From: Athalassotoga saccharophila
GTDB lineage: Bacteria > Thermotogota > Thermotogae > Mesoaciditogales > Mesoaciditogaceae
Assembly (NCBI RefSeq): GCF_009936215.1
Contig: NZ_AP019551.1
Span: 1,016,708-1,080,707 of the forward strand
Length of the DNA: 64,000 bases
Direction of reading: 5' to 3'
In this document: positions 8,390-17,220 of the stretch, one piece after another
Position numbering within the stretch: the stretch's first letter is position 1
Layout of the letters: the number at the start of each line of letters is the position of its first letter
Program-made: the position numbers and the translations under genes
The notes under the pieces: generated by a model
What the model was told of the DNA's origin: nothing
Databases searched by the model: none
The model's input: the letters and a program-made list of their open reading frames with translations, nothing else

Positions 8390-9298
8390 TCACTGTTGCT
8401 TTTCTGCGATCTGAATTATTTTGAAGAGCCTTCTGTAAACAACGGATTTCGAAAGGGGTGGATCGATCATCTTTCCTATTTCACTTAAAGACAACTCTGG
8501 ATGTTCGATACGAAGTTTTGCTATTTTTTGCACATCTTCAGGAAAGTTCTCGAGTCCTATCCTCTCTGAGACGAATTTTATCGCATTTATCTGTTTCCAA
8601 CTCGCATTACCGCTTCTTTTTGAATTCGCATCTATGAAATTCATGCTTCGCGTTATATCAGAACTTATCTTTTTCGATGACATTATGGAGGAGAATAATC
8701 TTGCTGATTCCACAGATCCTATGAAATTAAGAAATTCATTTATCGTTTCTCCATTTTTTATGTAGAACCTGTAACCGTACCTTACGTCTACGATAAATCC
8801 TACCATTCCAACGGTATTTTCAAGTTTCGCTTTCAACCATTTCAGGATCTCTATATCTTTACTGTAAATCTCCAAATGATGGTATTTGGCAGGATTGGCT
8901 ATGTATCCAGACGATATAAAAGCACCCCTCAAAAAAGCGCCGAGTACTGCCGGATCTTTGAAAAATTCGTCGTGCATTTTTCCGGTTAAATCAAGGCCCA
9001 TTCGGGATATGAACTCTTTTATGTCACCGGCAAAGACCTTTACCTCGAAAAGATTGCCGGTATTCAATCTGCGTACTTTTTTGTAAATAACGGAACTTTC
9101 GTTCTCTCCAACTTTTGTCAGGAGAAATTTTATCCTTCTGACGGAGGAAGGCTCTTTGAGTGTTATAAGAAGATAGATATCCTTTCCTATTTCGACATTT
9201 CCCTTAAATTTCAAAAAACCTGCAAGTTCGGCGCGTGCAAGCGTTTCGTCTGTGGGAACATGGTAAAGTTCCTCTTTTACCTGCATGCTAAATTCCAA
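8390..9298 (-). CDS. whiA: DNA-binding protein WhiA
   Basis: About 302 residues with the WhiA layout: an N-terminal domain related to LAGLIDADG endonucleases, including the family segment GAFLRGAFISSGYIANP, and a C-terminal helix-turn-helix (HPELSLSEIGKMIDPPLSKS). It is a regulator linked to cell division and chromosome segregation in Gram-positive bacteria. The family N terminus has the form (M)xFSxxVKEEL, so the TTG at 9298 (GGTGA 5 bases upstream) fits best; ATG at 9286 and GTG at 9307 are alternatives. It overlaps the 3' end of yvcK and closes the conserved rapZ-yvcK-whiA cluster. Confidence 0.93.
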   Translation of the reverse strand: MEFSMQVKEELYHVPTDETLARAELAGFLKFKGNVEIGKDIYLLITLKEPSSVRRIKFLLTKVGENESSVIYKKVRRLNTGNLFEVKVFAGDIKEFISRMGLDLTGKMHDEFFKDPAVLGAFLRGAFISSGYIANPAKYHHLEIYSKDIEILKWLKAKLENTVGMVGFIVDVRYGYRFYIKNGETINEFLNFIGSVESARLFSSIMSSKKISSDITRSMNFIDANSKRSGNASWKQINAIKFVSERIGLENFPEDVQKIAKLRIEHPELSLSEIGKMIDPPLSKSVVYRRLFKIIQIAEKQQ

Positions 9299-10247
9299 CC
9301 TTATCACCCGTTATCAATTCAATGGTTTTTATAACGGCTTTTGCGAGTTTATCGGGATCATGTCTTATTTTTCTTTGGCCATCGATTTTGTCTGTTACGA
9401 TCTTTACCATGGGAAATCTTACGAATTTTGGGTTTTCGATTTTACATAAGACCTGTTTTGACCCTTCCTTTTCATATCTTTCAAGCACATCTTTTGGGAT
9501 TGACTGCGAGTTTACTATAACTTTATCAACTTCAGATTTAAGATACTTCTCTACAATTTTTAAATGATCTTCTGCGTCCATTCCCGTTGTTTCTCCCGGC
9601 TGCGTCATCAAATTCGCAATGAGTATCTTTGGCTTTTCCTTAAGGATTTCGGGTATTGAATCGACAAGGAGGTTGGGAATTATGCTCGTAAAAAGACTTC
9701 CCGGTCCGATTATCACCACGTCAGATTTCGAGATCTCCTCTATCACTTTTGGAAAGGGCTTTGCAGGCTTGTTAAGCCCTATTTCATTTATTTTTCCATT
9801 TCTCTTTGTTATATTGCTCTCGCCTGTGATAACACTTCCGTCTGACATGTGTGCCACAAGTTGAACGGATTCTTCAGTTACCGGAAGCACCTTTCCCTTT
9901 ATCGCTAAAATGGAGGATATATTCTCTATTGCTGCAGGAAAACTTCCATTTATCTTTGTAAGCGCTGCTATTATAAGATTTCCAAGGCTTTGATCCTTGA
10001 ATCTTGTGCCTTCTTGAAATCTGTACGCCATTATTTGGGCCATCAGAGATTCATCTTGAGCCAGAGCGACGATGTTATTTCTTATATCGCCCGGAGGAAG
10101 GATTCCAAATTCTTCTCTCATGATTCCAGAACTTCCCCCATCATCCATAACGGTCACAACGGCCGTGATCTCGACTTTCTCAAACTTTTTTAACCCTCTT
10201 AGCAACGTCGAAAGCCCTGTTCCACCACCAAATGCAACGATCTTCAA
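9288..10247 (-). CDS. yvcK: YvcK/CofD-like gluconeogenesis factor
   Basis: A 319-residue protein of the YvcK family, which binds UDP-sugars and affects cell shape and growth on gluconeogenic carbon sources in Bacillus. The N-terminal glycine-rich motif AFGGGTGLSTLLRGLK (about 5-20), VMDDGGSSGIMREE and LPPGDIRN are family signatures. A second conserved segment reads IIGPGSLFTSIIPNLLV. It starts 6 bases after the rapZ stop. Function is inferred from family and gene order. Confidence 0.94.
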   Translation of the reverse strand: MKIVAFGGGTGLSTLLRGLKKFEKVEITAVVTVMDDGGSSGIMREEFGILPPGDIRNNIVALAQDESLMAQIMAYRFQEGTRFKDQSLGNLIIAALTKINGSFPAAIENISSILAIKGKVLPVTEESVQLVAHMSDGSVITGESNITKRNGKINEIGLNKPAKPFPKVIEEISKSDVVIIGPGSLFTSIIPNLLVDSIPEILKEKPKILIANLMTQPGETTGMDAEDHLKIVEKYLKSEVDKVIVNSQSIPKDVLERYEKEGSKQVLCKIENPKFVRFPMVKIVTDKIDGQRKIRHDPDKLAKAVIKTIELITGDKVGI

Positions 10248-10253
10248 TTAATT

Positions 10254-11111
10254 TCACCTCTCGATGTCTCTGTGAGAGATACGGATATCCACTTCCTTTT
10301 CAAGTTCTTTGGCGATTTGATTGACTAAATAAACAGATCTATGTCTTCCGCCACTACATCCAATGCCAACGTATATTACACTTTTTCCTTCCTTTGAATA
10401 ATTCTTTATCGCCATCTTCACTATCTCGATTATCTTTTCTGCGTACTCCCTTACAACATCGAATTTTTCGAGATATTCTATAACTTCCGGATCGTTACCG
10501 GTCTTTGCACTTAAAGATTCAACGTAATAAGGATTTGGTAGAAACCGCGCATCGAAGATGAAGTCAGCGCCCAGTGGAAGTCCGTATTTAAAGCCAAAAG
10601 ACTCGAGAAAGATCTTCAAGACTCTTTCGTACTTTCCTTCGGTAAGGGCGATTATCTCGCTTCTCAACTGGTGCGTACTTATAAGTGAGGTATCAACAAC
10701 GTAATCGGCTATTTCCCTTATCTCACGCAGGAGTTCTCTTTCCTGCTTTAGAAGTTTTTCTATTTGCTGATCTTCTTTTTCGGCGAGCGGATGACGCCTT
10801 CTTGTAAGATTGTAACGATTTATAAGTACGTCATCTTTCGCATCGAGAAAAATTATCTTTATGGTTATTCCTCTCGATCTCAGATTTTCTATCACATTTT
10901 TTATCTCTCCAAGCATCTTTCCGGCTCGGACATCTACTATTGCCGCTATTTTTTTACCATTGAAGGAAGATTCCATCAAAGAGAGCATGTCAACTATAAG
11001 GCTGGGTGGAACATTGTCCATGCAAAAATATCCGGCATCTTCCAAAGCGCCAAGGGCTGTGGTCTTGCCGGCTCCGGACATTCCAGAGATCAAGACGAAT
11101 TCAGATGCCAA
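10254..11111 (-). CDS. rapZ: RapZ/YvcJ nucleotide-binding protein
   Basis: A 285-residue P-loop protein: Walker A SGMSGAGKTTALGALED (about 9-25), then the RapZ signatures IKIIFLDAKDDVLINRYN and RRRHPLA. The C-terminal domain contains ADFIFDARFLPNPYY and IGCSGGRHRSV. In enterobacteria RapZ controls GlmZ/GlmS; in Firmicutes the homologue YvcJ sits with YvcK and WhiA, as here. The start is a TTG overlapping the last codons of zapA, with AAGGGA upstream. Confidence 0.94.
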   Translation of the reverse strand: MASEFVLISGMSGAGKTTALGALEDAGYFCMDNVPPSLIVDMLSLMESSFNGKKIAAIVDVRAGKMLGEIKNVIENLRSRGITIKIIFLDAKDDVLINRYNLTRRRHPLAEKEDQQIEKLLKQERELLREIREIADYVVDTSLISTHQLRSEIIALTEGKYERVLKIFLESFGFKYGLPLGADFIFDARFLPNPYYVESLSAKTGNDPEVIEYLEKFDVVREYAEKIIEIVKMAIKNYSKEGKSVIYVGIGCSGGRHRSVYLVNQIAKELEKEVDIRISHRDIER

Positions 11112-11358
11112 CTTTCTTTCCCTTCTCTATTTTTTCTGTCAATTCAGTGATCTGTTTTTTAAGGGATAAATTTTCCTCGAGCGTGTTTAGAAGCATCATC
11201 AAGAAAAAATATTCATTTCCATACTTTTGAATCTCCTGTGAATGGCTTGCGAAATTCATTTTGATCTCGTTTAAAATCTCATCGATTTGATTTTGCGGAT
11301 CGCCTGTTTCGAATTTGTAACTCTTATTTCCAAGTTCAAAGGTTATTGTCCTCTTCAT
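11101..11358 (-). CDS. zapA: Cell-division protein ZapA-like
   Basis: An 85-residue protein with a short beta-strand N terminus (KRTITFELGNKSYKF), then a long helix with NEYFFLMMLLNTLEENLSLKKQI, the layout of ZapA, which bundles FtsZ filaments. The ATG at 11358 is preferred over 11397 because GGAG lies 13 bases before it and the extra residues do not fit the family. It overlaps the upstream coiled-coil gene by 23 bases and the downstream rapZ by 11. The assignment rests on size, fold pattern and the coiled-coil neighbour. Confidence 0.72.
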   Translation of the reverse strand: MKRTITFELGNKSYKFETGDPQNQIDEILNEIKMNFASHSQEIQKYGNEYFFLMMLLNTLEENLSLKKQITELTEKIEKGKKVGI

Positions 11359-11584
11359 CAGAGATAACACTCTCCTTTTTATTTGAATTGAGAACATTCT
11401 GAAGTTTCTTTATCAAAACTTCGACCCTGACACTTTGCGCATTTAGCATTTCTTTTAATTCGTTATTCTCTGCTTTGAGGTTTTGAACTTCTGAATTCAG
11501 ACTTTGAACCCTTTTGAACAAATCTTCTCTTTCATTCAAAAGTTGACCGACGGCCTCTTCAAGTTTTTTGAAGACATCCTCCAC
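11336..11584 (-). CDS. Small coiled-coil protein, ZapB-like
   Basis: 82 residues, almost entirely a heptad coiled coil (LFKRVQSLNSEVQNLKAENN region), with an acidic tail. GTG start with GAGGTGA 4 bases upstream. By size, composition and its overlap with a ZapA-like gene it is a candidate division-ring coiled-coil partner like ZapB. Such sequences are low in information, so homology cannot be claimed by eye. It is the first gene of the zap-rapZ-yvcK-whiA transcript. Confidence 0.65.
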   Translation of the reverse strand: MEDVFKKLEEAVGQLLNEREDLFKRVQSLNSEVQNLKAENNELKEMLNAQSVRVEVLIKKLQNVLNSNKKESVISDEEDNNL

Positions 11585-11628
11585 GGGATCACCTCATCAT
11601 GATTTTACCAGATCAAAGGATTGTTTTT

Positions 11629-12423
11629 TCAAAAAATGCAACATTCGTCCTGAAAAATAAGGTGAAATCCTCTTTCTCGAAGAGAATCTATCATCTTTTC
11701 AGATACCTGAGTTAAGGTGTTAAAGCCATTTTCAACTGCGGCCTCTGCGATTTGATCACGGAGATTGCCCTTTGGATACATACATCCGAGATTCAATTCA
11801 CATTTGAACCTTTCTCTCGCGTAAGCAAAGACCGATTTTATATCTTCTATTTTGGGAGGTTGACATTTTTCAAAAGCAGTGTGAGGGGTTGGAATGAAGA
11901 CGAGAAAAACCACTTTTTTGAAATTGTAATGTGAAAGTATATCGATTGCCTTGTACTCATGAGTGATCTTACCGCAATCAAGGCCTACGGTAATGTGTGG
12001 ATAGACCTTGTCCGTTATCTTCATCAATGTCTCTAAAGATCTTATGTAATCTTGGACCTTTGCGTTGAGATTGTAAACTCTTTTTATAACATCGTCATCG
12101 CCAACGAAATCGAATGAAATCGCGTCGGCAAGGTTCAATACGGAAATATCATCGTGAATAAGACCCGTGTGAAAGTTCAATTTGAATTTTTTCAAAGATT
12201 CTATTTCTTCTTTATGTTCGGAAAGTGGTACCTCTCCATTCATTTTAGATCCACCGCTTACAAGTATGCTTTTTGTAGATGATGGTATTTCATTTATTTT
12301 GTTTATTGGAATCATGTCCTCAAGGTAATGGCGACCGCAATGTTTGCAATTAAGTTGGCAAGCCGTTCCCGTTACGCTAACGGGAACGGTTGATCTTAAC
12401 CTCACGATCTTTATATCTCTCAA
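11629..12423 (-). CDS. Radical SAM protein of unknown function
   Basis: About 264 residues. TACQLNCKHCGRHYL carries the CxxxCxxC cluster that binds the [4Fe-4S] centre and SAM. SILVSGGS matches the glycine-rich SAM-contacting strand, and HTGLIHDD and VGLDCGKITHEYKAI follow. The frame stays open upstream inside galT, but the likely start is the TTG at 12423, which overlaps the galT stop as TTGA; GTG at 12405 is an alternative. The tail ends FQDECCIF, with two adjacent cysteines. No dedicated partner domain is seen and the reaction is unknown. Cotranscription with galT is likely. Confidence 0.82.
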   Translation of the reverse strand: MRDIKIVRLRSTVPVSVTGTACQLNCKHCGRHYLEDMIPINKINEIPSSTKSILVSGGSKMNGEVPLSEHKEEIESLKKFKLNFHTGLIHDDISVLNLADAISFDFVGDDDVIKRVYNLNAKVQDYIRSLETLMKITDKVYPHITVGLDCGKITHEYKAIDILSHYNFKKVVFLVFIPTPHTAFEKCQPPKIEDIKSVFAYARERFKCELNLGCMYPKGNLRDQIAEAAVENGFNTLTQVSEKMIDSLRERGFHLIFQDECCIF

Positions 12424-13418
12424 ATCTTTACATCTCTTAGATATTTTGCGGCTTCTTCTGGAAGAGTAGGATTTATGTAAAATCCAGATCCCCATTCGAA
12501 ACCTGCGAGTTTTGTGAGCCTCGGAACTATTTCGAGGTGCCAATGATAGTATTCTTTTCCATCTCCGCGTGGCGTTCCAGTATGAATCATGAAATTGTAC
12601 GGAGGATCGTCAAGGGCCATCTTCATTTTTAAAAGGACATTTTTAAGTATTGCCGCAAAGTTTTTTACATGAGGCTCATCTATCTCTCCAAAATTGTACT
12701 GATGAACCTTTGGCAGAATCCATGTCTCAAAAGGTGCGCGTGAAGCGTACGGTGCAAAGGCAAGAAAATCGTCATTTTCTTCTATTATGCGTGTATTTTC
12801 CATCTTTTCTTCCTGAATTATATCGCAGTACACGCATCTTTCTCGAAATCCGTAGTACTCCTTTGACCCTTCCATCTCCTGAAGTACAAGACTCGGAAGA
12901 ATTGGTGTCGCTATTATCTGAGAGTGCGAATGTTCCAAAGATGCGCCGGCATCTGCGCCGTAATTTTTGAAGATCAAAACGTATTTTATATTTGGATCTT
13001 TGAATATCTCGTTGTACCTTTCAACGTAAGCCCATATAACCTCTTGGACCTGTTTGTAATCGAGAGTGGCAAGCGTCGCATTGTGATCAGGAGTCTCTAT
13101 AACTATCTCGTGGGCACCAAAGCCTGACATCGAATCGTATATACCATGACCAAGTCTTACGGGCTGAATCTTTGGATCGAGTGCTGGAAATTTGTTTGGA
13201 ACGACCCTTATCCACCATCCGGGAGAATTTGGAGCGGTATTCGCGGGCCTAAATGCCATTATTTCCGGAGGAGTTGTCGATTCATTGCCGGGATCAAAGG
13301 GACAGAACTTCGAAACCTTTTCGACCTGAGGCTTAACAAAATCGTGTGGCCTTTTTGATCTTTCCGTCGAGATTATGACCCAACTTTTCGTTATGATATC
13401 TTTTCTTAATTCTGGCAT
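12420..13418 (-). CDS. galT: Galactose-1-phosphate uridylyltransferase
   Basis: The Leloir-pathway enzyme moving UMP between UDP-glucose and galactose-1-phosphate. 332 residues of the HIT superfamily. The active-site region reads GASLEHSHSQIIATP (about 157-171), where the second histidine is the UMP-carrying nucleophile. A zinc-site-like pair occurs in RCVYCDII, and WHLEIVP lies near the C terminus. It starts 4 bases after glgA. Galactose enzymes are also implied by the glycosidase locus near the end of the window. Confidence 0.93.
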   Translation of the reverse strand: MPELRKDIITKSWVIISTERSKRPHDFVKPQVEKVSKFCPFDPGNESTTPPEIMAFRPANTAPNSPGWWIRVVPNKFPALDPKIQPVRLGHGIYDSMSGFGAHEIVIETPDHNATLATLDYKQVQEVIWAYVERYNEIFKDPNIKYVLIFKNYGADAGASLEHSHSQIIATPILPSLVLQEMEGSKEYYGFRERCVYCDIIQEEKMENTRIIEENDDFLAFAPYASRAPFETWILPKVHQYNFGEIDEPHVKNFAAILKNVLLKMKMALDDPPYNFMIHTGTPRGDGKEYYHWHLEIVPRLTKLAGFEWGSGFYINPTLPEEAAKYLRDVKI

Positions 13419-13422
13419 TTTA

Positions 13423-14865
13423 TCACCTTGCTTTTGAAAGTTCGTAAAGTTTAATGTATTCGGAGGCAGACCTTTCCCATGAAAGATCCATGCTCATGGC
13501 GTTTTTTATAAGTGTTCCCATGTAATCATCGACTTGGTAATAATACAGGGCCCTTAAGATTGATCTCAAAAGATGAGCAGAGTCGTAATTTTTGAATCCA
13601 AATCCATTTCCAGATTTTCCATCAAACTCTTTTACCGTGTCTGCAAGGCCTCCAGTGTATCTTACTATCGGTATTGTGCCATATCTGAGACTGTACATCT
13701 GACCGAGGCCGCACGGCTCATATCTGGATGGCATAAGAAAAAAGTCAGATCCTGCGTATATTCTCTGAGCAAGATTTACGTCAAATCCGATCTTAACGGC
13801 CACCTTTTGGGGGAATTCTTTTGAAAGATCCAAGAAGGCCTTTTCGTATTTAGGCTCTCCCGTTCCAAGTAAAATGAAATTCACATCGCAAGAGGCGACA
13901 ACGTATTTCATGATATCGTCAACCAAATCAAGGCCCTTTTGATCGAAAAGTCTGCTTACCAAACCTATTACTGGCGTTCTTTCACTTTCTTTCAACCCCA
14001 TCTCTTTTTGCAAATATAACTTGTCCTTTTTCTTTCCATCTAAAGAGTTCAAGTCGTAATTGTAAGGTATACACTTGTCAGTTTTTGGATCATTCTCGGC
14101 ATAATCTATGCCGTTAAGGACTCCGTAGAGTACATCCTTTCTAAGTTGCAAAACTCCTTCGAGTTTCTCACCATATTCCGGAGTCTTTATCTCTTCGGCG
14201 TAGGTAGGACTCACGGTGTTGACTATGTTTGAAAATAAAATCCCACCTTTCATGAAATTTATCTTCCCGTAAAACTCTATCCCGTCCATGTTGTAAAGGT
14301 AATCGGGCAACCCTGCAAAATCGATGTAGGATCTATCGAAGAGGCCCTGATATCCAAGATTGTGAATCGTGTAAATTGTAGAAGTGTTCGAGAAGACCGG
14401 ATCGTTTCTGTACAGACTTTTCAGGTAAACGGGAAGCAGTCCTGTCTGCCAGTCATTGGAATGTATTACATCAAAATGTATATTCATCTTTTTTATCGAT
14501 TCTATAACGGCCTTTGTGAAAAAGATGGCCTGCTGACCACCGTCTGGCGATCCATAAACATCTTCAGATGAAAAATAGTAATCGTTTGATATAAGGTAAA
14601 CGGGTATATCTGTACCGGGAAGATTGGTTTTAAAAAGAGATGCTTTTTGATCCGTTTTAAGGCCTGTGTCGAATTGATCGAGAATCTTCTCGACCCGTAG
14701 ATTGAATTTTTCGATATTCTTTTTAACAACTTTATGGTATGGCATGAAGATCTCGACATCCACACCCTTGGATATCAGGGCTTTCGGGAGGGAGCCGGCT
14801 ACGTCCGCAAGACCTCCAACCTTGGCAAGCGGATAAACTTCAAAAGACACAAAAGCAACTTTCAT
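13423..14865 (-). CDS. glgA: Glycogen synthase (ADP-glucose type)
   Basis: 480 residues, GT5 family. The N-terminal substrate motif PLAKVGGLADVAGSLP (about 13-28) is intact. The C-terminal domain carries IGLVSRLFDQKGLDLV and the catalytic segment MPSRYEPCGLGQMYSLRYG, then RYTGGLADTV. It elongates alpha-1,4-glucan in the cytoplasm. It heads the glgA-galT-radical SAM unit and suggests carbohydrate storage. Confidence 0.96.
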   Translation of the reverse strand: MKVAFVSFEVYPLAKVGGLADVAGSLPKALISKGVDVEIFMPYHKVVKKNIEKFNLRVEKILDQFDTGLKTDQKASLFKTNLPGTDIPVYLISNDYYFSSEDVYGSPDGGQQAIFFTKAVIESIKKMNIHFDVIHSNDWQTGLLPVYLKSLYRNDPVFSNTSTIYTIHNLGYQGLFDRSYIDFAGLPDYLYNMDGIEFYGKINFMKGGILFSNIVNTVSPTYAEEIKTPEYGEKLEGVLQLRKDVLYGVLNGIDYAENDPKTDKCIPYNYDLNSLDGKKKDKLYLQKEMGLKESERTPVIGLVSRLFDQKGLDLVDDIMKYVVASCDVNFILLGTGEPKYEKAFLDLSKEFPQKVAVKIGFDVNLAQRIYAGSDFFLMPSRYEPCGLGQMYSLRYGTIPIVRYTGGLADTVKEFDGKSGNGFGFKNYDSAHLLRSILRALYYYQVDDYMGTLIKNAMSMDLSWERSASEYIKLYELSKAR

Positions 14866-14880
14866 GCTTTATCATTCCTT

Positions 14881-15483
14881 TCATATTTTTTCTTCTTTTA
14901 TTATTGAATTGTAACTTATCTCGTTGACATCCAAAATCTTAGAAAGTTCCTTTGCATTTTTTCCTTCAACTCTTATTATTGCGACCCTTTCACCTATATT
15001 CTTTCCCGGATAAATGAGAACTGATAAAACATTCATTGAATGAAGATATAGAACATCTAATATATGCTTTAAAGATCCGGGCTTATCTTTAAGTTCTACC
15101 TCAAGCCTTATTCCACCTTCGCCGAATCCAGCCATCTGAGTAAAAGCGTCGAGAATGTCAAAGATAGATATAACCCCAACGATCTCCTCTTCTGAAATAA
15201 CGGGGAGCAATTCAAAATCCGATTCAAGAAAAAAAACGGCCGCTTCGTCGAGAGTATCTTGCGGACTTAAAGTGTATGGAACTTTTCGAATGTAATTTGA
15301 TACAGGCAACGAATCATCCATTCCAAGAATTTCTTCCGATCTTACAATGCCTTCAAACCTTTTTTGCGTCGAGACTATACAACAATTTGATCCGTACTCC
15401 CTTAAGATCCTTTTAACGTCACCAACAGTGGCACTTTTATCAACCGTGGCAAAATCTTTTTTCATCCACTCTTCTATTATCAT
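14881..15483 (-). CDS. CBS-pair and ACT domain protein (AcuB-like)
   Basis: A 200-residue predicted ligand-sensing protein: two CBS motifs (about 1-125; the second includes LLPVISEEEIVGVISIFDIL), then an ACT domain (from about 135, RLEVELKDKPGSLKHILDVL). The CBS pair usually binds adenine nucleotides and the ACT domain a small metabolite. No catalytic domain is attached. The ATG at 15483 follows AAAGGAGAG; an upstream in-frame start at 15522 is less likely. It may be expressed alone or with the glgA group 15 bases downstream. Confidence 0.85.
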   Translation of the reverse strand: MIIEEWMKKDFATVDKSATVGDVKRILREYGSNCCIVSTQKRFEGIVRSEEILGMDDSLPVSNYIRKVPYTLSPQDTLDEAAVFFLESDFELLPVISEEEIVGVISIFDILDAFTQMAGFGEGGIRLEVELKDKPGSLKHILDVLYLHSMNVLSVLIYPGKNIGERVAIIRVEGKNAKELSKILDVNEISYNSIIKEEKI

Positions 15484-15639
15484 TATCTTCTCTCCTTTCC
15501 CACAGATAAGATCATACAACAAAAAATGTTAAAAATAAAAATTCAAAGCAAATTTAAGATAATTTGCAAAAATTGGAGATAAAGACATTCAATTACGTGA
15601 TAATTACATTAAAAACGTCAAAATTGCTATAAATCATGA

Positions 15640-17220
15640 TTATTGTTCTTCTCTAAATAATGGTTTTTCGAGAATGTAAAACACGACAAAAGTTGCAATG
15701 GTAAGAATAGAACCAAGTGCCTGGGCTTCTGGCACATGCATCGATGAAAATAACCTGTAGGCGCTTATCGAAATAGTTGGAAATTGGGGATTGTAAAGTA
15801 CCATAGTCGCGCTCATCTCGCCCATTGAGATTGCGAATGCGAAAAAGAAAGTAGAGATCACTTGAGGCTTTAATATTGGAATTCTTATCAACGTTAATCT
15901 CTGAAACCAGTTTGCACCGTCTACCGATGCCGCTTCATCTATCTCCTCTGGAAACCTCTGCCAGCCGGACAAAAAGGTTTGAAAACCTATTGGGAATGAA
16001 AGTATTGTGTATATCGGGATGATCTCAGATGGAAAATTAAGAGGTATCCAGTTTTGAAGTGCCAAATATCCAAATGCCAGTATCACGGGGGAAATTGCAA
16101 GAGAGGAGGTAAAAATGATATCAAAAATGGCACTCTTTATTTTGTTAACGGCGTAGGCTGAGGTTATAGATAAAATCACCGTTAGAATCGCCGACGATAA
16201 CGAGAAAATACCAGTCCATAAAATCGCGGCGATAACGGAATTTCCTATGTAAGGATTCATCCTTCCAGAGAAGAGATGATCTATCCATTCGAGCGTGAAT
16301 GTTGAATTTTGAAAGTTCCAAAATCCGGCAAATACCTGTGAGATTATTGGACCAAACACGAAGATGCTTATTCCTGCCAGATAAAGAATCCCCCACAGCG
16401 GGAATTTGAAATTTGAACGTGAAATTTCTTGCGAAAATATTCCCGCGATCTTTCTTAGAATACCAAAGATGAAGACTATCGATCCTATCAAAGCGATCTG
16501 TAAGATTGTGAGATCTATAGCCCCCTTGAAATCGATGATCGTTGTTAGATACATGTATATTTGAACTTCAATCGTTGAAAATTGGGCACCCCCTATGACG
16601 AGAACAACGGCAAAGGAGGTGAAACAATATATGAATGTCAAAATCAAAGCACTCAGTATCGATGGCAAAAGAATTGGCAATTCGATGAATAAAAAACTTT
16701 TGAATTTAGAAGCCCCGTCTATTCGAGCCGCTTCGGCATAAAGTGGATCGAGATTTGAAATAGCACTTCCAACTATCATCATTGTAAGGGGAAAGTTATA
16801 AAAAGCATTTCCCATTACAACCCCGAGAAGGGTAAAGAGTGGCTCGAATCTTACATGGAAGATTGGCCAGAGAAAATAAGAATTGAATATACCGTTATGA
16901 CCGAAAAAGGAAATAAATCCGAGAGTCATAGAAATCGAAGGCATAACAAAAGGCACCGTTGACAGGGCTGCAAATATCCCTTTGAATCTAAAGCGGGTTC
17001 TTCCCAAAAGATAAGCGCCGGGAAGGCCCATCGCAAAAGACATTAAAGTCGAAAGGAAGGCCTGATAAGATGTGAACTTGAGTATTCGAAGGTTAAGAGA
17101 ATTGAAAACAGAACTTCCTGTTTTGTAAGTATAGGCAAATAGAACTATAATGGGTAAAAGGTAAAAGACCGCCGTGAAGATCGCGGCGGGTAAAATTGAA
17201 AAAATATACCTGCTTTTCAT
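15640..17220 (-). CDS. thiP: Thiamine ABC transporter permease (fused duplicate)
   Basis: 526 residues, about 12 membrane segments in two homologous halves, each with a binding-protein-dependent permease EAA loop: EAARIDGASKFKSFLFIELP in the first half and EAASVDGANWFQRLTLIRIP in the second. This fused architecture is typical of ThiP and the related iron/putrescine permeases. It overlaps thiB by 4 bases, and both lie downstream of a TPP riboswitch, which makes thiamine (or a phosphate ester) the likely substrate. No ATPase gene (thiQ) adjoins it. Confidence 0.9.
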   Translation of the reverse strand: MKSRYIFSILPAAIFTAVFYLLPIIVLFAYTYKTGSSVFNSLNLRILKFTSYQAFLSTLMSFAMGLPGAYLLGRTRFRFKGIFAALSTVPFVMPSISMTLGFISFFGHNGIFNSYFLWPIFHVRFEPLFTLLGVVMGNAFYNFPLTMMIVGSAISNLDPLYAEAARIDGASKFKSFLFIELPILLPSILSALILTFIYCFTSFAVVLVIGGAQFSTIEVQIYMYLTTIIDFKGAIDLTILQIALIGSIVFIFGILRKIAGIFSQEISRSNFKFPLWGILYLAGISIFVFGPIISQVFAGFWNFQNSTFTLEWIDHLFSGRMNPYIGNSVIAAILWTGIFSLSSAILTVILSITSAYAVNKIKSAIFDIIFTSSLAISPVILAFGYLALQNWIPLNFPSEIIPIYTILSFPIGFQTFLSGWQRFPEEIDEAASVDGANWFQRLTLIRIPILKPQVISTFFFAFAISMGEMSATMVLYNPQFPTISISAYRLFSSMHVPEAQALGSILTIATFVVFYILEKPLFREEQ

